A stretch of DNA of 64,000 nt from Mycobacteroides franklinii (lineage in GTDB: Bacteria; Actinomycetota; Actinomycetes; Mycobacteriales; Mycobacteriaceae). The notes under the pieces were generated by a model. That model searched no databases. It worked only from the letters and a program-made list of their open reading frames with translations, and was not told the DNA's origin. A program made the translations under genes and the position numbers. The stretch lies in the NCBI RefSeq assembly GCF_002013895.1, contig NZ_MAFQ01000010.1:124001-188000 (forward strand), given 5' to 3'. Shown here piece by piece: positions 45,437 to 54,738 of the stretch. Every line of letters starts with the position of its first letter. Position 1 is the stretch's first letter.

Positions 45437-46216
45437 CTATTGACGGTGATGCATCCGCGCCGTGGCGTATAGGCAAATCGAGGCGGCGCTGGCCAGGTTC
45501 AGGCTCTCCGCTCCCCCGCGCATCGGGATACTGATCCGATGCGTCGCCAGGGCGGCGGTCGCATCGTCGAGCCCGTGCGCCTCGTTTCCGAAGATCCAGG
45601 CGCAGGGTCCGGCAAGGATCGAGTCTGCCTCGTCGAGTGAGAGGTCACCGTCGAGTGTGGTGGCCAGTACCGCTGCACCCAGCGCCGCGAGGTCACCGGC
45701 GATCGCCGCGATATCCCCCTCGGATACCACCGGAATATTGAAAATGCTTCCCGCCGAGGCGCGCAGGCTTTTGCCGTTGAACGGATCGACGCTATTGCCG
45801 GCCAGTACGACGGCATCGGCACCCATCGCATCGGCAACCCGGATGAGGGTGCCCGCGTTACCTGGTTCCGAAATATCAACGGCAACAACGATAAATCGAG
45901 GCGAGTCGGCGACTATTTGGGTCCAGGTGGCCGCGACGGAACGGCATTGGGCCACCAGGCCGACCGGAGTGACGGTGTCCGACAACGCTTTCGCGGCCCG
46001 TTCGGTCACCAGGCGCACGGGAGCATCGGCCAACAGATCGGCGAATCGTTCCAGCGCAGTCTCGGTCGCGAAGACGTTTTCGACCGCCCCGGATCGCAGG
46101 GCGGCCTCGACCAGATTGGGGCCTTCGGCGAGAAAAAGACCGGCCCGCCGACGGGCGGCGGGCCGGTGCAGTTTGACCGCGTCGATCACGGTTTGTGATC
46201 GCTCAGTCAGTGCCAT
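45437..46216 (-). CDS. tsnR: SpoU/TrmH-family rRNA 2'-O-methyltransferase
   Basis: 259 aa. The N-terminal substrate-binding domain (KLHRPAARRRAGLFLAEGPNLVEAAL) is followed by the SPOUT trefoil-knot domain with DISEPGNAGTLIRVADAMGADAVVL, IFGNEAHGL and ISIPMRGGAESLNLASAASICLY. Probably modifies ribose in rRNA (recalled Rv1644). Fourth gene of infC-rpmI-rplT-tsnR, 17 bp after rplT. A 12-bp terminator-like hairpin lies inside its first 30 codons. Confidence 0.92.
   Translation of the reverse strand: MALTERSQTVIDAVKLHRPAARRRAGLFLAEGPNLVEAALRSGAVENVFATETALERFADLLADAPVRLVTERAAKALSDTVTPVGLVAQCRSVAATWTQIVADSPRFIVVAVDISEPGNAGTLIRVADAMGADAVVLAGNSVDPFNGKSLRASAGSIFNIPVVSEGDIAAIAGDLAALGAAVLATTLDGDLSLDEADSILAGPCAWIFGNEAHGLDDATAALATHRISIPMRGGAESLNLASAASICLYATARMHHRQ
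46130..46167 (-). terminator. Intrinsic-terminator-like hairpin inside the 5' part of tsnR
   Basis: On the minus strand ACCGGCCCGCCG and CGGCGGGCCGGT form a 12-bp perfect GC-rich stem with a 5-nt loop (46139-46167), followed at once by CTTTTTCTC (46130-46138). It begins about 50 nt into the tsnR coding region, spanning codons for PAARRRAGLF. It would end most transcripts of the ribosomal-protein genes unless translation of tsnR keeps the hairpin open. Confidence 0.65.
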
Positions 46217-46233
46217 TGAGCCAGGCAGAACGC

Positions 46234-46623
46234 TCAGGCGGCTTCCCCGGCCGGAGCATTGACGTCCTCAGGCAGAGCAGCCTTGGCGACCTCAACCAGC
46301 GCGGTGAACGCAGCGGCATCGCTGACGGCCAGCTCGGCAAGGTTCTTGCGGTCAACCTCGACGCCCGCGATCTTCAGGCCCTGGATGAAGCGGTTGTAGG
46401 TGATGTCGTTGGCGCGAGCTGCGGCGTTGATACGCGCGATCCACAGCTTGCGGAACTCACCCTTGCGGGCGCGACGGTCCCGGTAGGCGTAGGTGAGCGA
46501 GTGGAGCTGCTGCTCCTTGGCCTTGCGGTACAGGCGCGACCGCTGGCCGCGGTAGCCCTTGGAGGCCTTCAGGATTGTCCGGCGCTTCTTCTGGGCGTTG
46601 ACGGCCCTTTTCACGCGTGCCAT
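46234..46623 (-). CDS. rplT: 50S ribosomal protein L20
   Basis: 129 aa, with the conserved start MARVKRAVNAQKKRRTILKASKGYRGQRSRLYRKAKEQ and RKGEFRKLWIARINAA. Assembles early on 23S rRNA; in Firmicutes it also represses this operon. Mycobacterial members carry a C-terminal acidic extension, seen here as ALPEDVNAPAGEAA. Confidence 0.98.
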   Translation of the reverse strand: MARVKRAVNAQKKRRTILKASKGYRGQRSRLYRKAKEQQLHSLTYAYRDRRARKGEFRKLWIARINAAARANDITYNRFIQGLKIAGVEVDRKNLAELAVSDAAAFTALVEVAKAALPEDVNAPAGEAA

Positions 46624-46675
46624 AAAATTCGTTCCTTCTAGTGATGCAGTGTTGGGGTGGTCGTGGTGTCGGCGG

Positions 46676-46870
46676 CTAGCCGGCCAGCATTTTCTTGACG
46701 CGCTTGGCGTCGTTCTCCGCTACCACGACGCGGCCGTCGAGACGGCGGGTGCGGCTGGTGGGCTTGTGCTCCAGCAGGTGGCGACGGTTCGCCTTCTGGC
46801 GCACGATCTTTCCGCTGCCGGTGGTGCGGAAGCGCTTCGACGCACCGCTGTGGGTCTTGGCCTTAGGCAT
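46676..46870 (-). CDS. rpmI: 50S ribosomal protein L35
   Basis: 64 aa basic protein: MPKAKTHSGASKRFRTTGSG, KANRRHLLEHKPTSRTRRLDG, VKKMLAG end. Standard infC-rpmI-rplT order, 29 bp after infC. Confidence 0.98.
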   Translation of the reverse strand: MPKAKTHSGASKRFRTTGSGKIVRQKANRRHLLEHKPTSRTRRLDGRVVVAENDAKRVKKMLAG

Positions 46871-46899
46871 CTTGGTGTCCCTGTCCTTCGTTTTCCGTA

Positions 46900-47514
<615 letters not shown>

Positions 47515-47589
47515 GTGGCCTCCCTGGCTCGTCCTCATACTGTCGTAACCGAAGCTCGGTTCGACGGGGACAAAAGCGGCGCCCATCAG

Positions 47590-47682
47590 CAAGAAAGCCC
47601 TGCGTATAGCAGGGCCCGAAGCCGACCGGTCATGACGAAAACACGCCATTCTGCATAGCGCAGAACACCCACCCAAAGGTGG
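47590..47682 (-). promoter_or_regulatory. Structured infC leader with attenuator-like hairpin
   Basis: On the minus strand three stem-loops follow each other: CCACC/GGTGG (47669-47682), TTCTGC/GCAGAA (47649-47665) and GCCCTGC/GCAGGGC (47597-47615). The last has a 5-nt loop and is followed by TTTCTT, resembling an intrinsic terminator about 75 nt before the infC start. This could allow premature termination or L20-type feedback; it does not match the Firmicute L20 leader in any way I can show. Confidence 0.5.
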
Positions 47683-47771
47683 CTGGACCGGACCGCTGTA
47701 CCTTGTGGCCAGCGGTGGGAGCGGGACTCCACTTGATGTCCCCGACGGAGCCGGGAACGGTCGTGCATGAC

Positions 47772-47777
47772 AGTCTA
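47772..47777 (-). promoter_or_regulatory. Candidate infC operon -10 (TAGACT)
   Basis: TAGACT on the minus strand, with TTGTCA 20 nt further upstream (47798-47803) as a loosely spaced -35. It would give a leader of about 250 nt carrying the three hairpins. It lies just before, and partly beneath, the divergent DUF1844-type gene. Confidence 0.4.
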
Positions 47778-47783
47778 GCAGCC

Positions 47784-48143
47784 GTGACCGATGACCTTGA
47801 CAATGATCAGTACGACGAGGCCCCGGCCGACAGTGTCCGCGAGCTCGCCGACATCCCGGCCATCGAAGTAATTACCAAGGCCATTGTGATGCTGATGAGT
47901 TCCAGTGCCGAGAAATTGGGGCTGTCCTCCCCCGATCCGGACGAAAGTCCGCACCGCGACCTGGATGAGGCGCGCCGGTTGATCACCGCACTCGCCGGCT
48001 TGGTGGCCGCCTCGGTGGAGTACCTAGGTCCGCACGCGGCACCCATTCGCGACGGATTGCAGAGCCTGCAGAAGGCATTTCGTGAGGCCAGCGCCGTCCC
48101 GGACGAACCCGGGCAGGGTCCCGGCGAAAAGTACCTGCGATAA
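47784..48143 (+). CDS. DUF1844-type conserved protein
   Basis: 119 aa from GTG (VTDDLDNDQYDEAP). The conserved core ELADIPAIEVITKAIVMLMSSSAEKLGLSS, then LDEARRLITALAGLVAASVEYLGPHAAPIRDGLQSLQKAFREAS, matches the DUF1844 pattern: two helices around an AEKLGL and LDEAR...ID motif. Soluble, acidic. Divergent from infC, a position conserved in actinobacteria. No function known. Confidence 0.78.
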   Translation: MTDDLDNDQYDEAPADSVRELADIPAIEVITKAIVMLMSSSAEKLGLSSPDPDESPHRDLDEARRLITALAGLVAASVEYLGPHAAPIRDGLQSLQKAFREASAVPDEPGQGPGEKYLR

Positions 48144-48188
48144 AACGCCGGGAACCCAAACTCGCAGGGAATGCCAAGGCGTGCCACT

Positions 48189-48194
48189 TATTCT
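48189..48194 (+). promoter_or_regulatory. -10 element TATTCT for leaderless lysX transcript
   Basis: TATTCT ends 6 nt before the GTG at 48201, so transcription would start at or one base before that codon; no ribosome binding site precedes it. This favours GTG 48201 over the ATG at 48171. Confidence 0.5.
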
Positions 48195-48200
48195 CGCAAG

Positions 48201-51200
48201 GTGACATCCACCAAACCGGCAGTTGAACCACCCGCCCCGGACCATCCCGCTGTCACGGCGCTCCCGGGAATCGGCGCACGCCCAGCAGCGCGACCGCCCA
48301 TAACCTCGTTGTGGCGCTGGGTTCCGGCGTTCTTCGGCTGGTTCGTCGGCATCCAGGCGATCCTGAACTTCCTCTCGAGCATCTCGCCATTCATTCGGAT
48401 GGTGACGAGGCTGCCGCGGGAATTCGTCGATGAGTACCTGTTCGGCTGGCCCGACGGCAGCCTGTCCTGGGCATTCGTGCTTTCGTTGCTGGCCGCCGCA
48501 CTCGCAGTGCGCAAGAGCATCGCGTGGTGGGTGCTGCTGATCGATTTGGTGGGGCGGTCGGCACTCAATGTCGGCGGTTTCATCGAGCACCGCGACTCCA
48601 CCGAGCTGATCGGTCTCGTCGTGCATGGCGCGTTCATCCTGCTGCTGCTGCTGGCGCGCAAGGAGTTCTACGCGAAGGTCCGGCGAGGCGCGACCGTCAA
48701 GGCCGCGCTGGTGCTGATCGCCGGTATGGCAGCGGGAACGCTCGTCGCGTGGGGCCTGCTGGAGCTCTTTCCACGCACCCTGGTCCCCGGCGATCGCTTC
48801 TGGTGGGCGCTCAACCGTGTTGCAGGCTTCTCGATCGCTTCACATCGTGATTTCGACGGCCTCCCGCCGCACTTCCTGAACTGGCTTTTTGGTCTGTTCG
48901 GCGCGCTGGCGCTGATCACCGCGGCCATCGTGCTGTTCCGCTCCCAGCGCGCGGTCAACGCGCTGACCGGTGATGACGAGTCACTCATCCGCGGGTTGCT
49001 GGAGCGTTATGGTCAGGACGATTCTCTGGGGTACTTCGCGACTCGCCGCGATAAGGCGGTCATTTTCGCGCCCAACGGTCGTGCGGCCGTGACATATCGA
49101 GTGGAGGTTGGCGTCTGCCTGGTCAGCGCCGATCCGATCGGGGACAAATCGGCCTGGGGCCAAGCCATTGCCGCATGGTTGCAGGTATGCGACGCCTACG
49201 GCTGGGCTCCCGCGGTGATGGGAGCCAGCGCCGAAGGCGCGCTCGCCTATCGCGAACATGGCCTCAACGCACTGGAACTCGGCGACGAGGCCATCCTGTA
49301 CCCCCGATCCTTCTCGATATCGGGCCCGCATATGGCGGCGGTCCGGCAGGCGGTCAACCGTGCCCGGCGATCGGGGCTCACGGTGCGTATCCGTCGTCAT
49401 CGCGAACTGAGTGCGGCAGAGGCTAAACAGATCATTGTCAATGCCGACCTGTGGCGTGATGGAAACACCGAACGCGGATTCTCGATGGCGCTGGGGCGAT
49501 TAGGTGACTCCACCGACGGCGACTGCTTGCTGGTAGAGGCAGTGGACCCCAGTGGCAACCCGGTCGCCATGCTGTCGCTCGTGCCCTGGGGAACCAACGG
49601 GGTATCCCTGGAACTTATGCGCCGTTCGCGTCAATCACCCAACGGCACAATCGAATTCATGGTTACCGAGCTGCTCACCCAGGCGGAGGGCATGGGAATC
49701 ACCCGGGTCTCCTTGAACTTTGTGATGTTCCGCTCGGTCTACGCCGATGGGTCCCGGATCGGCGCGGGTCCGGTCCTGCGGCTGTGGCGCTCGGTGTTGA
49801 TGTTCGCGTCCCGATTCTGGCAGTTCGAGCAGCTGTACCGCTCGAACGTGAAGTACCAGCCGGAATGGGTGCCGCGGTTCGCCTGCTACGAGGATGCCCG
49901 GCTGATTCCCCGGATCGGCATCGCCTCGGTGATCGCGGAGGGCTTCCTGGTGCTGCCCTTCGGGAACCGCGACAAGCCGCGCCACACAGGTCAGTACAGC
50001 GCGGTTCCTCAGGCCATCGTGGCCACCGGCTTGTTGCATCATGACGGCAGCACCCCGGACCTGCTGCCACAGGCGACATCTCCGCAGCGCGTGCCCGAGC
50101 AGGTCAAGGTTCGTCTTGGCAAGCTGGCGGCCTTGCAAGACAAGGGAATAGACGCCTATCCGGTGGGGTCTCCGCCGTCCCACACCGTCGCCGAGGCGCT
50201 GGCCGCGGCCGACGGGAGTCTGGTGGTCATCAGCGGCCGCTTGCTGCGCATCCGTGACTACGGTGGCGTGTTGTTCGCGCAGTTGCGCGACTGGTCGGAT
50301 GAGGTGCAGTTGCTCATCGACGATCCGGGCCTGCATGAAGATTTCACCGCGGCCGTCGACCTGGGCGACCTGATCGAGGCCACCGGCGCTATGGGTCAAT
50401 CACACAACGGCACTCGATCGGTGCTGGTGCGCTCGTGGAGAATCATCGGCAAGTGCTTGCACCCGCTCCCGGACAAGCGCAAGGGCCTTACCGATCCCGA
50501 GGCCAGGGTGCGCGCGCGATACCTCGATTTGGCGATCAACCCCGAGGCCCGCGAGCAGATCACCGCACGCAGCGCGATCATCACATCGCTGCGCCATACC
50601 CTGTTGTCCCAAGGGTTCCTCGAGGTGGAGACACCGATCCTGCAGCAGGTGCACGGCGGAGCGAACGCACGTCCCTTCCTGACGCATATCAACGCATACA
50701 ACATGGACCTGTATCTGCGTATCGCCCCGGAGCTCTATCTCAAGCGGCTCTGCGTCGGTGGCGTGGAACGGGTCTTCGAACTGGGCCGGGCCTTCCGCAA
50801 TGAGGGTGTGGATTTCAGTCACAATCCCGAATTCACGCTGTTGGAGGCCTATCAGGCGCACGCCGATTATTTGACCTGGGCCAAGACAACCCAATTACTC
50901 ATCCAGAACGCCGCGAAAGCTGCGCACGGCAGCGAGATAGTCCTGCGACCCGGCGGAGATGACGGGAAACTGGCGCCGGTCGATATCAGTGGCGAATGGC
51001 CGATCATCCCGGTGCACGAGGCGGTCTCGCGGGCACTGGGTGAACAGGTCGATGCGACCACGGAGGTGCCGACGCTGCAACAGTTCTGCCAGTCCGTCGA
51101 GGTGCAGTTCAATCCGCGGTGGGATGCCGGGCACCTGGTCCTGGAGCTCTATGAACGGCTTGTCGAGAAGCACACCACCACACCCACGTTCTATAGCGAC

Positions 51201-51536
51201 TTTCCAGTCTCGGTCTCCCCGCTCACTCGCCCGCACCGAAGCATCGCCGGGCTCGCCGAGCGGTGGGATTTGGTGGCTTGGGGTGTCGAACTCGGCACCG
51301 CATATACCGAGTTGACCGATCCGGTAGAGCAGCGTCGGCGCCTGTATGAGCAATCACTGCTGGCTGCGGGCGGAGACGCCGAGGCGATGGAACTCGACGA
51401 GGACTTCCTGCGCGCTATGGAGTACGCGATGGCGCCGACCGGCGGTATGGGAATGGGTGTCGACCGGGTGGTCATGCTGATCACCGGGCGCAGTATCCGC
51501 GAGACGTTGCCGTTCCCGTTGGCCAAACCCCGGTAG
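48201..51536 (+). CDS. lysX: Bifunctional lysyl-tRNA synthetase / phosphatidylglycerol lysyltransferase
   Basis: 1111 aa. The N-terminal third has 6-7 membrane helices, followed by the MprF-type DUF2156 transferase domain (YFATRRDKAVIFAPNGRAAVTYRVEVGVCLVSADPIGD, ESPNGTIEFMV-like core). The C-terminal ~500 residues are a class II LysRS: OB-fold, ARYLDLAINPEAREQITARSAI, motif 2 FRNEGVDFSHNPEFTLLEAY and motif 3 GMGMGVDRVVMLITGRSIRETLPF. It charges tRNA-Lys and transfers lysine to phosphatidylglycerol, lowering surface charge and giving resistance to cationic peptides. Leaderless GTG start. Confidence 0.94.
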   Translation: MTSTKPAVEPPAPDHPAVTALPGIGARPAARPPITSLWRWVPAFFGWFVGIQAILNFLSSISPFIRMVTRLPREFVDEYLFGWPDGSLSWAFVLSLLAAALAVRKSIAWWVLLIDLVGRSALNVGGFIEHRDSTELIGLVVHGAFILLLLLARKEFYAKVRRGATVKAALVLIAGMAAGTLVAWGLLELFPRTLVPGDRFWWALNRVAGFSIASHRDFDGLPPHFLNWLFGLFGALALITAAIVLFRSQRAVNALTGDDESLIRGLLERYGQDDSLGYFATRRDKAVIFAPNGRAAVTYRVEVGVCLVSADPIGDKSAWGQAIAAWLQVCDAYGWAPAVMGASAEGALAYREHGLNALELGDEAILYPRSFSISGPHMAAVRQAVNRARRSGLTVRIRRHRELSAAEAKQIIVNADLWRDGNTERGFSMALGRLGDSTDGDCLLVEAVDPSGNPVAMLSLVPWGTNGVSLELMRRSRQSPNGTIEFMVTELLTQAEGMGITRVSLNFVMFRSVYADGSRIGAGPVLRLWRSVLMFASRFWQFEQLYRSNVKYQPEWVPRFACYEDARLIPRIGIASVIAEGFLVLPFGNRDKPRHTGQYSAVPQAIVATGLLHHDGSTPDLLPQATSPQRVPEQVKVRLGKLAALQDKGIDAYPVGSPPSHTVAEALAAADGSLVVISGRLLRIRDYGGVLFAQLRDWSDEVQLLIDDPGLHEDFTAAVDLGDLIEATGAMGQSHNGTRSVLVRSWRIIGKCLHPLPDKRKGLTDPEARVRARYLDLAINPEAREQITARSAIITSLRHTLLSQGFLEVETPILQQVHGGANARPFLTHINAYNMDLYLRIAPELYLKRLCVGGVERVFELGRAFRNEGVDFSHNPEFTLLEAYQAHADYLTWAKTTQLLIQNAAKAAHGSEIVLRPGGDDGKLAPVDISGEWPIIPVHEAVSRALGEQVDATTEVPTLQQFCQSVEVQFNPRWDAGHLVLELYERLVEKHTTTPTFYSDFPVSVSPLTRPHRSIAGLAERWDLVAWGVELGTAYTELTDPVEQRRRLYEQSLLAAGGDAEAMELDEDFLRAMEYAMAPTGGMGMGVDRVVMLITGRSIRETLPFPLAKPR

Positions 51537-51628
51537 CCGGGCCGGCACTGAGTAGTCTGGAATTGTTGGCGTTCCGTACCCGGACTCGTCGGACAGCTGA
51601 CAGACAATTCACAGAAATCTAGGTCATC

Positions 51629-53005
51629 ATGAGTGCCGTGTCCGGTCATGACATCTCCCTGTTACATGGGAACTTTCCCGTCTCCATGCAGGTCATCGCC
51701 GGCTTTGCGCTCGTTTTCGCGATCGGGCTGCGTACTCGCGGATGGTTTCGGCGCTGGGTGCCGGTTGCGGTAGGTATCGGCGTGGCCCTGGCCGCATGGG
51801 CCTACTGGTACATCCAATCCGAGGGTTGGGCCGACAGAGGCAATCCTGCTCCGCTGATGCTGTGGGTGTGGATCGCGCTCACCGGTGTGGCCGCCACAGT
51901 CCTGGTAGTGGGTTGGCGCACGGCGCACTGGTGGCGTCGTGCGGTCGCGTTCACCGCGGTACCGCTGGCTATCCTTTCTGGCTCGCTGATGCTGAACCAA
52001 TGGGTTGGCTACGTGCGCAGCGTCCAGTCCGGCTGGGCGCAGTTAACCGCGGGCCCGCTACCCAATCAGGCCGATATGGCCACGGTGACCGCTGCACGCG
52101 AGCAGCGCCGTGGTCCGACCATGACCAAGGGCAAGCTCGTCCCGGTCGACATCCCGGCCGATGCCAGCGGATTCCGGCACCGCAAGGAGATCGTCTACCT
52201 GCCCCCGGCCTGGTTCGACTCGACGCGTACCGAGTTGCCGACGATCATGATGATCGGCGGCGAATTCAACACGCCAAGCGACTGGATCCGCAGCGGGAAC
52301 GCGGTCGAGGTGGCAGATGCCTTCGCCAGTCAGCACGGCGGGAATGCGCCCGTCATGGTGTTCGTCGACGCCGGTGGCTCGTTCAACAATGACACCGAAT
52401 GCGTGAATGGCCCGCGTGGTAATTCCGCCGATCACCTTACGAAAGACGTTGTCCCGTTTATGGTGTCACGTTTCGGGGTCAGCCCCCGCCCGCAGAACTG
52501 GGGCCTGGTGGGCTGGTCGATGGGCGGCACGTGTGCGGTGACGCTCGCTGCCAAACATCCCGACCTGTTCAGCGCCTTCGAGGATATCGCCGGTGATATG
52601 TCGCCCAACACGGGAAACAAAGCGCAGACGATCTCCCGCCTCTTCGGCGGAGACGCCGGAGCCTGGGAGCAGTTCGACCCGGCGACGGTGATGGCCCGTC
52701 ACGGACGCTATGCGCACACCGCGGGCTGGTTCGACGTCAATGGCCTGCACCACGCCGGATCCGGTGCGATCACCAGTACGGGAGCGGCCCCCGGGGCCGC
52801 AGCCCCCGCGCCGCTGAGCGATCAGGATCGTGCCGCGCACCGACTGTGCGAGGTGGCTACAGCACAAGGGATCTCATGCACGGTGCAGCACAAGCCCGGC
52901 GAGCATAAATGGCCGTTCGCGCAGACCGCGTTCACCTCGGCGCTGCCGTGGATGGCGGGCCGGATCGGCACGCCGGCGGTGCCCGATCTGCCGCTGCCGC
53001 GCTAG
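51629..53005 (+). CDS. Membrane-anchored alpha/beta hydrolase beside lysX (Rv1639c-like)
   Basis: 458 aa. Four N-terminal helices (~18-130: VIAGFALVFAIGL, VAVGIGVALAAWAYWYI, LMLWVWIALTGVAATVLVV, AVPLAILSGSLML) precede an extracytoplasmic esterase-D-like domain: LPTIMMIGGEF, the nucleophile in GLVGWSMGG (Ser297), Asp in the following segment and His in GEHKWPFA. It follows lysX by ~90 bp in the same direction. In Pseudomonas an aminoacyl-phosphatidylglycerol hydrolase is encoded with its synthase; a similar role in removing lysine is a reasonable inference. Confidence 0.82.
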   Translation: MSAVSGHDISLLHGNFPVSMQVIAGFALVFAIGLRTRGWFRRWVPVAVGIGVALAAWAYWYIQSEGWADRGNPAPLMLWVWIALTGVAATVLVVGWRTAHWWRRAVAFTAVPLAILSGSLMLNQWVGYVRSVQSGWAQLTAGPLPNQADMATVTAAREQRRGPTMTKGKLVPVDIPADASGFRHRKEIVYLPPAWFDSTRTELPTIMMIGGEFNTPSDWIRSGNAVEVADAFASQHGGNAPVMVFVDAGGSFNNDTECVNGPRGNSADHLTKDVVPFMVSRFGVSPRPQNWGLVGWSMGGTCAVTLAAKHPDLFSAFEDIAGDMSPNTGNKAQTISRLFGGDAGAWEQFDPATVMARHGRYAHTAGWFDVNGLHHAGSGAITSTGAAPGAAAPAPLSDQDRAAHRLCEVATAQGISCTVQHKPGEHKWPFAQTAFTSALPWMAGRIGTPAVPDLPLPR

Positions 53006-53029
53006 TCGCCCGGAGTAGCCTCGACCGGT

Positions 53030-53290
53030 ATGGCCGATACACCAGATCCGGGATACGACGACAGCGGTGTACCGACATTCGATTCGGTGCGCGAAAGGAT
53101 CGAAACTCGTTCCGGCACGGCCGCCGGGGCCGCCGAGCTGGATGCGGAGAGCGACGAGGGCCGCGCGATCGAGGAACAGTTCGAGGCCAGGAGCCGCGCG
53201 GCCGCCGAGAAGCTCGAAGAAATCCGTCAATCGATGCGCGATGAGGCTAGCCGCCCGCCGCCCGACGGACAATCGCCTGCTCACGGATGA
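53030..53290 (+). CDS. Small acidic hypothetical protein (Rv1638A-like)
   Basis: 86 aa: a disordered acidic N-terminus (MADTPDPGYDDSGVPTFDSVRERIETRSG) and one long charged helix (AAELDAESDEGRAIEEQFEARSRAAAEKLEEIRQSMRDEA). No signal peptide or known domain. 24 bp after the hydrolase gene, so probably in the lysX unit. Its last 44 bp overlap the convergent acyl-CoA synthetase gene. Confidence 0.72.
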   Translation: MADTPDPGYDDSGVPTFDSVRERIETRSGTAAGAAELDAESDEGRAIEEQFEARSRAAAEKLEEIRQSMRDEASRPPPDGQSPAHG

Positions 53291-54728
53291 GGCTGCGCCG
53301 AACCTTGCCGGAGTCCTCCCGCAGCGGTTCGGTGACGAATTCGATGGTGCGCGGCACCTTATATCGGACGATCTGATCGAGCAGATAGTCGTGCAGCTGA
53401 CCCTCGGTGACATTCTGTTCGGCGTGCACGACAGCGTGCACGATCTGCCCGAGGTCGTCATCGGGTAGTCCCACAACGACACTATCGATGACGCCCGGGT
53501 AGCCGTTCATGATCGATTCCACCTCGGCGGGAAACACATTCGCACCGCCCGTCACGATCAGGTCGGTACGACGATCGCTCATATACAGATAGCCCTCGTC
53601 ATCGAGCCAGCCGAGATCGCCGATGGATTCCCAGGTTCCGAACCGCTTGATCTCCGCGCCGAGGTACTTGTACGGCTTGGGCATGCCGTCCCATGGGCGC
53701 ATGAAGATCTCCCCTACCTCCCCGGCGGGCAACGGGTCTCCGGCCTCATCAAGGATGGCGAGCTCGCCGAGAGCAGGCTTGCCGACGGAGCCGCGGTGCG
53801 CCAGCCATTCCTGCCCGGTGATGATGGTCCCGCCGATGGCCTCGGTGCCGGCGTACAACTCCCAGATGACATCGGGGCCCAGCAGGTCGATCCATGCTTG
53901 CTTCAGCCATACCGGACAGGGGGCGGCCATATGCCACAGGACCCGGATGGTGGACAGATCGAACCGTCCCGGGTGCTGACGGACCTCGCGCAGCATCCGC
54001 GACATCATCGTGGGCACGACTTGAAGCCACGTGATCTTGTGCGTGCCGATCAGTTCGAGCGCCTCAAGTGCGTCGAACTTCGGCTGCACGATCAGATGGT
54101 GACCGAGTAGCAGTCCATATGACGAAAACATCAGCGGGGCATTGTGATACAGCGGACCGGCGACCAGTTGGGCGTCCGAGGGCTGCATGCCCATCAGCTC
54201 GCCCGCCGCCGGTCCGGTGATGACCGCGGGGCTCGGCGCGAGAATGATCTTGGGTCGTCCGGTGCTGCCTCCGGATGTGGGTGCCTTCCAGGCGGGCGAC
54301 ACCACCTCAGGCAGTGGCTCGGCGGCATGATCTTCGGTAGTGGGTTCGAATCCTGCTGGCACGCACACCCGGTCGGGGTGATCGGCCGGGTCTACCCCGA
54401 CTACGAGCGCCGAGTCGGCCAGTTCGACGATCGCCCGCCGTTCGGCAAGTGGCAGACGCCATGACACCGGTTGCGGGGTGGCGCCCAGCTTCCATACGGC
54501 GATTTGCGCGGCGAAGAACTCCACCGAGTTGGGTAACCCGATGGTGACGAGATCCCCTTGCCGTACCCCGAGCCGTTGGTAGGAGTGTGCCAGGGCGCCG
54601 GCACGCCGCTCCAGCTCGGCCCGGGTGACTGATTCGGTACCGCAGGTGATGGCCGGGGCGTCGGGCTCTGCATCCGCGAGGTGGGCGAGGATACGAACGA
54701 ACGGTTCACCAACGGCCGCGTCAGTCAT
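53247..54728 (-). CDS. Acyl-CoA synthetase (AMP-binding, FadD-like)
   Basis: 493 aa ANL enzyme. P-loop APTSGGSTGRPKIIL (core at 151-160), YAGTEAIGGTI, the hinge GWLDDEGYLYMSDRRTDLIVTGGANVFPAEVE and the A10 catalytic Lys in LREDSGKVRRS are all intact, so adenylation and thioesterification should work. The first ATG (MTDAAVGEPF) lies 10 bp after the uvrA stop. Substrate not predictable; bile-acid or short/medium-chain types share this short architecture. Confidence 0.9.
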   Translation of the reverse strand: MTDAAVGEPFVRILAHLADAEPDAPAITCGTESVTRAELERRAGALAHSYQRLGVRQGDLVTIGLPNSVEFFAAQIAVWKLGATPQPVSWRLPLAERRAIVELADSALVVGVDPADHPDRVCVPAGFEPTTEDHAAEPLPEVVSPAWKAPTSGGSTGRPKIILAPSPAVITGPAAGELMGMQPSDAQLVAGPLYHNAPLMFSSYGLLLGHHLIVQPKFDALEALELIGTHKITWLQVVPTMMSRMLREVRQHPGRFDLSTIRVLWHMAAPCPVWLKQAWIDLLGPDVIWELYAGTEAIGGTIITGQEWLAHRGSVGKPALGELAILDEAGDPLPAGEVGEIFMRPWDGMPKPYKYLGAEIKRFGTWESIGDLGWLDDEGYLYMSDRRTDLIVTGGANVFPAEVESIMNGYPGVIDSVVVGLPDDDLGQIVHAVVHAEQNVTEGQLHDYLLDQIVRYKVPRTIEFVTEPLREDSGKVRRSLIREQAIVRRAAGG

Positions 54729-54738
54729 GAGTGCCACC

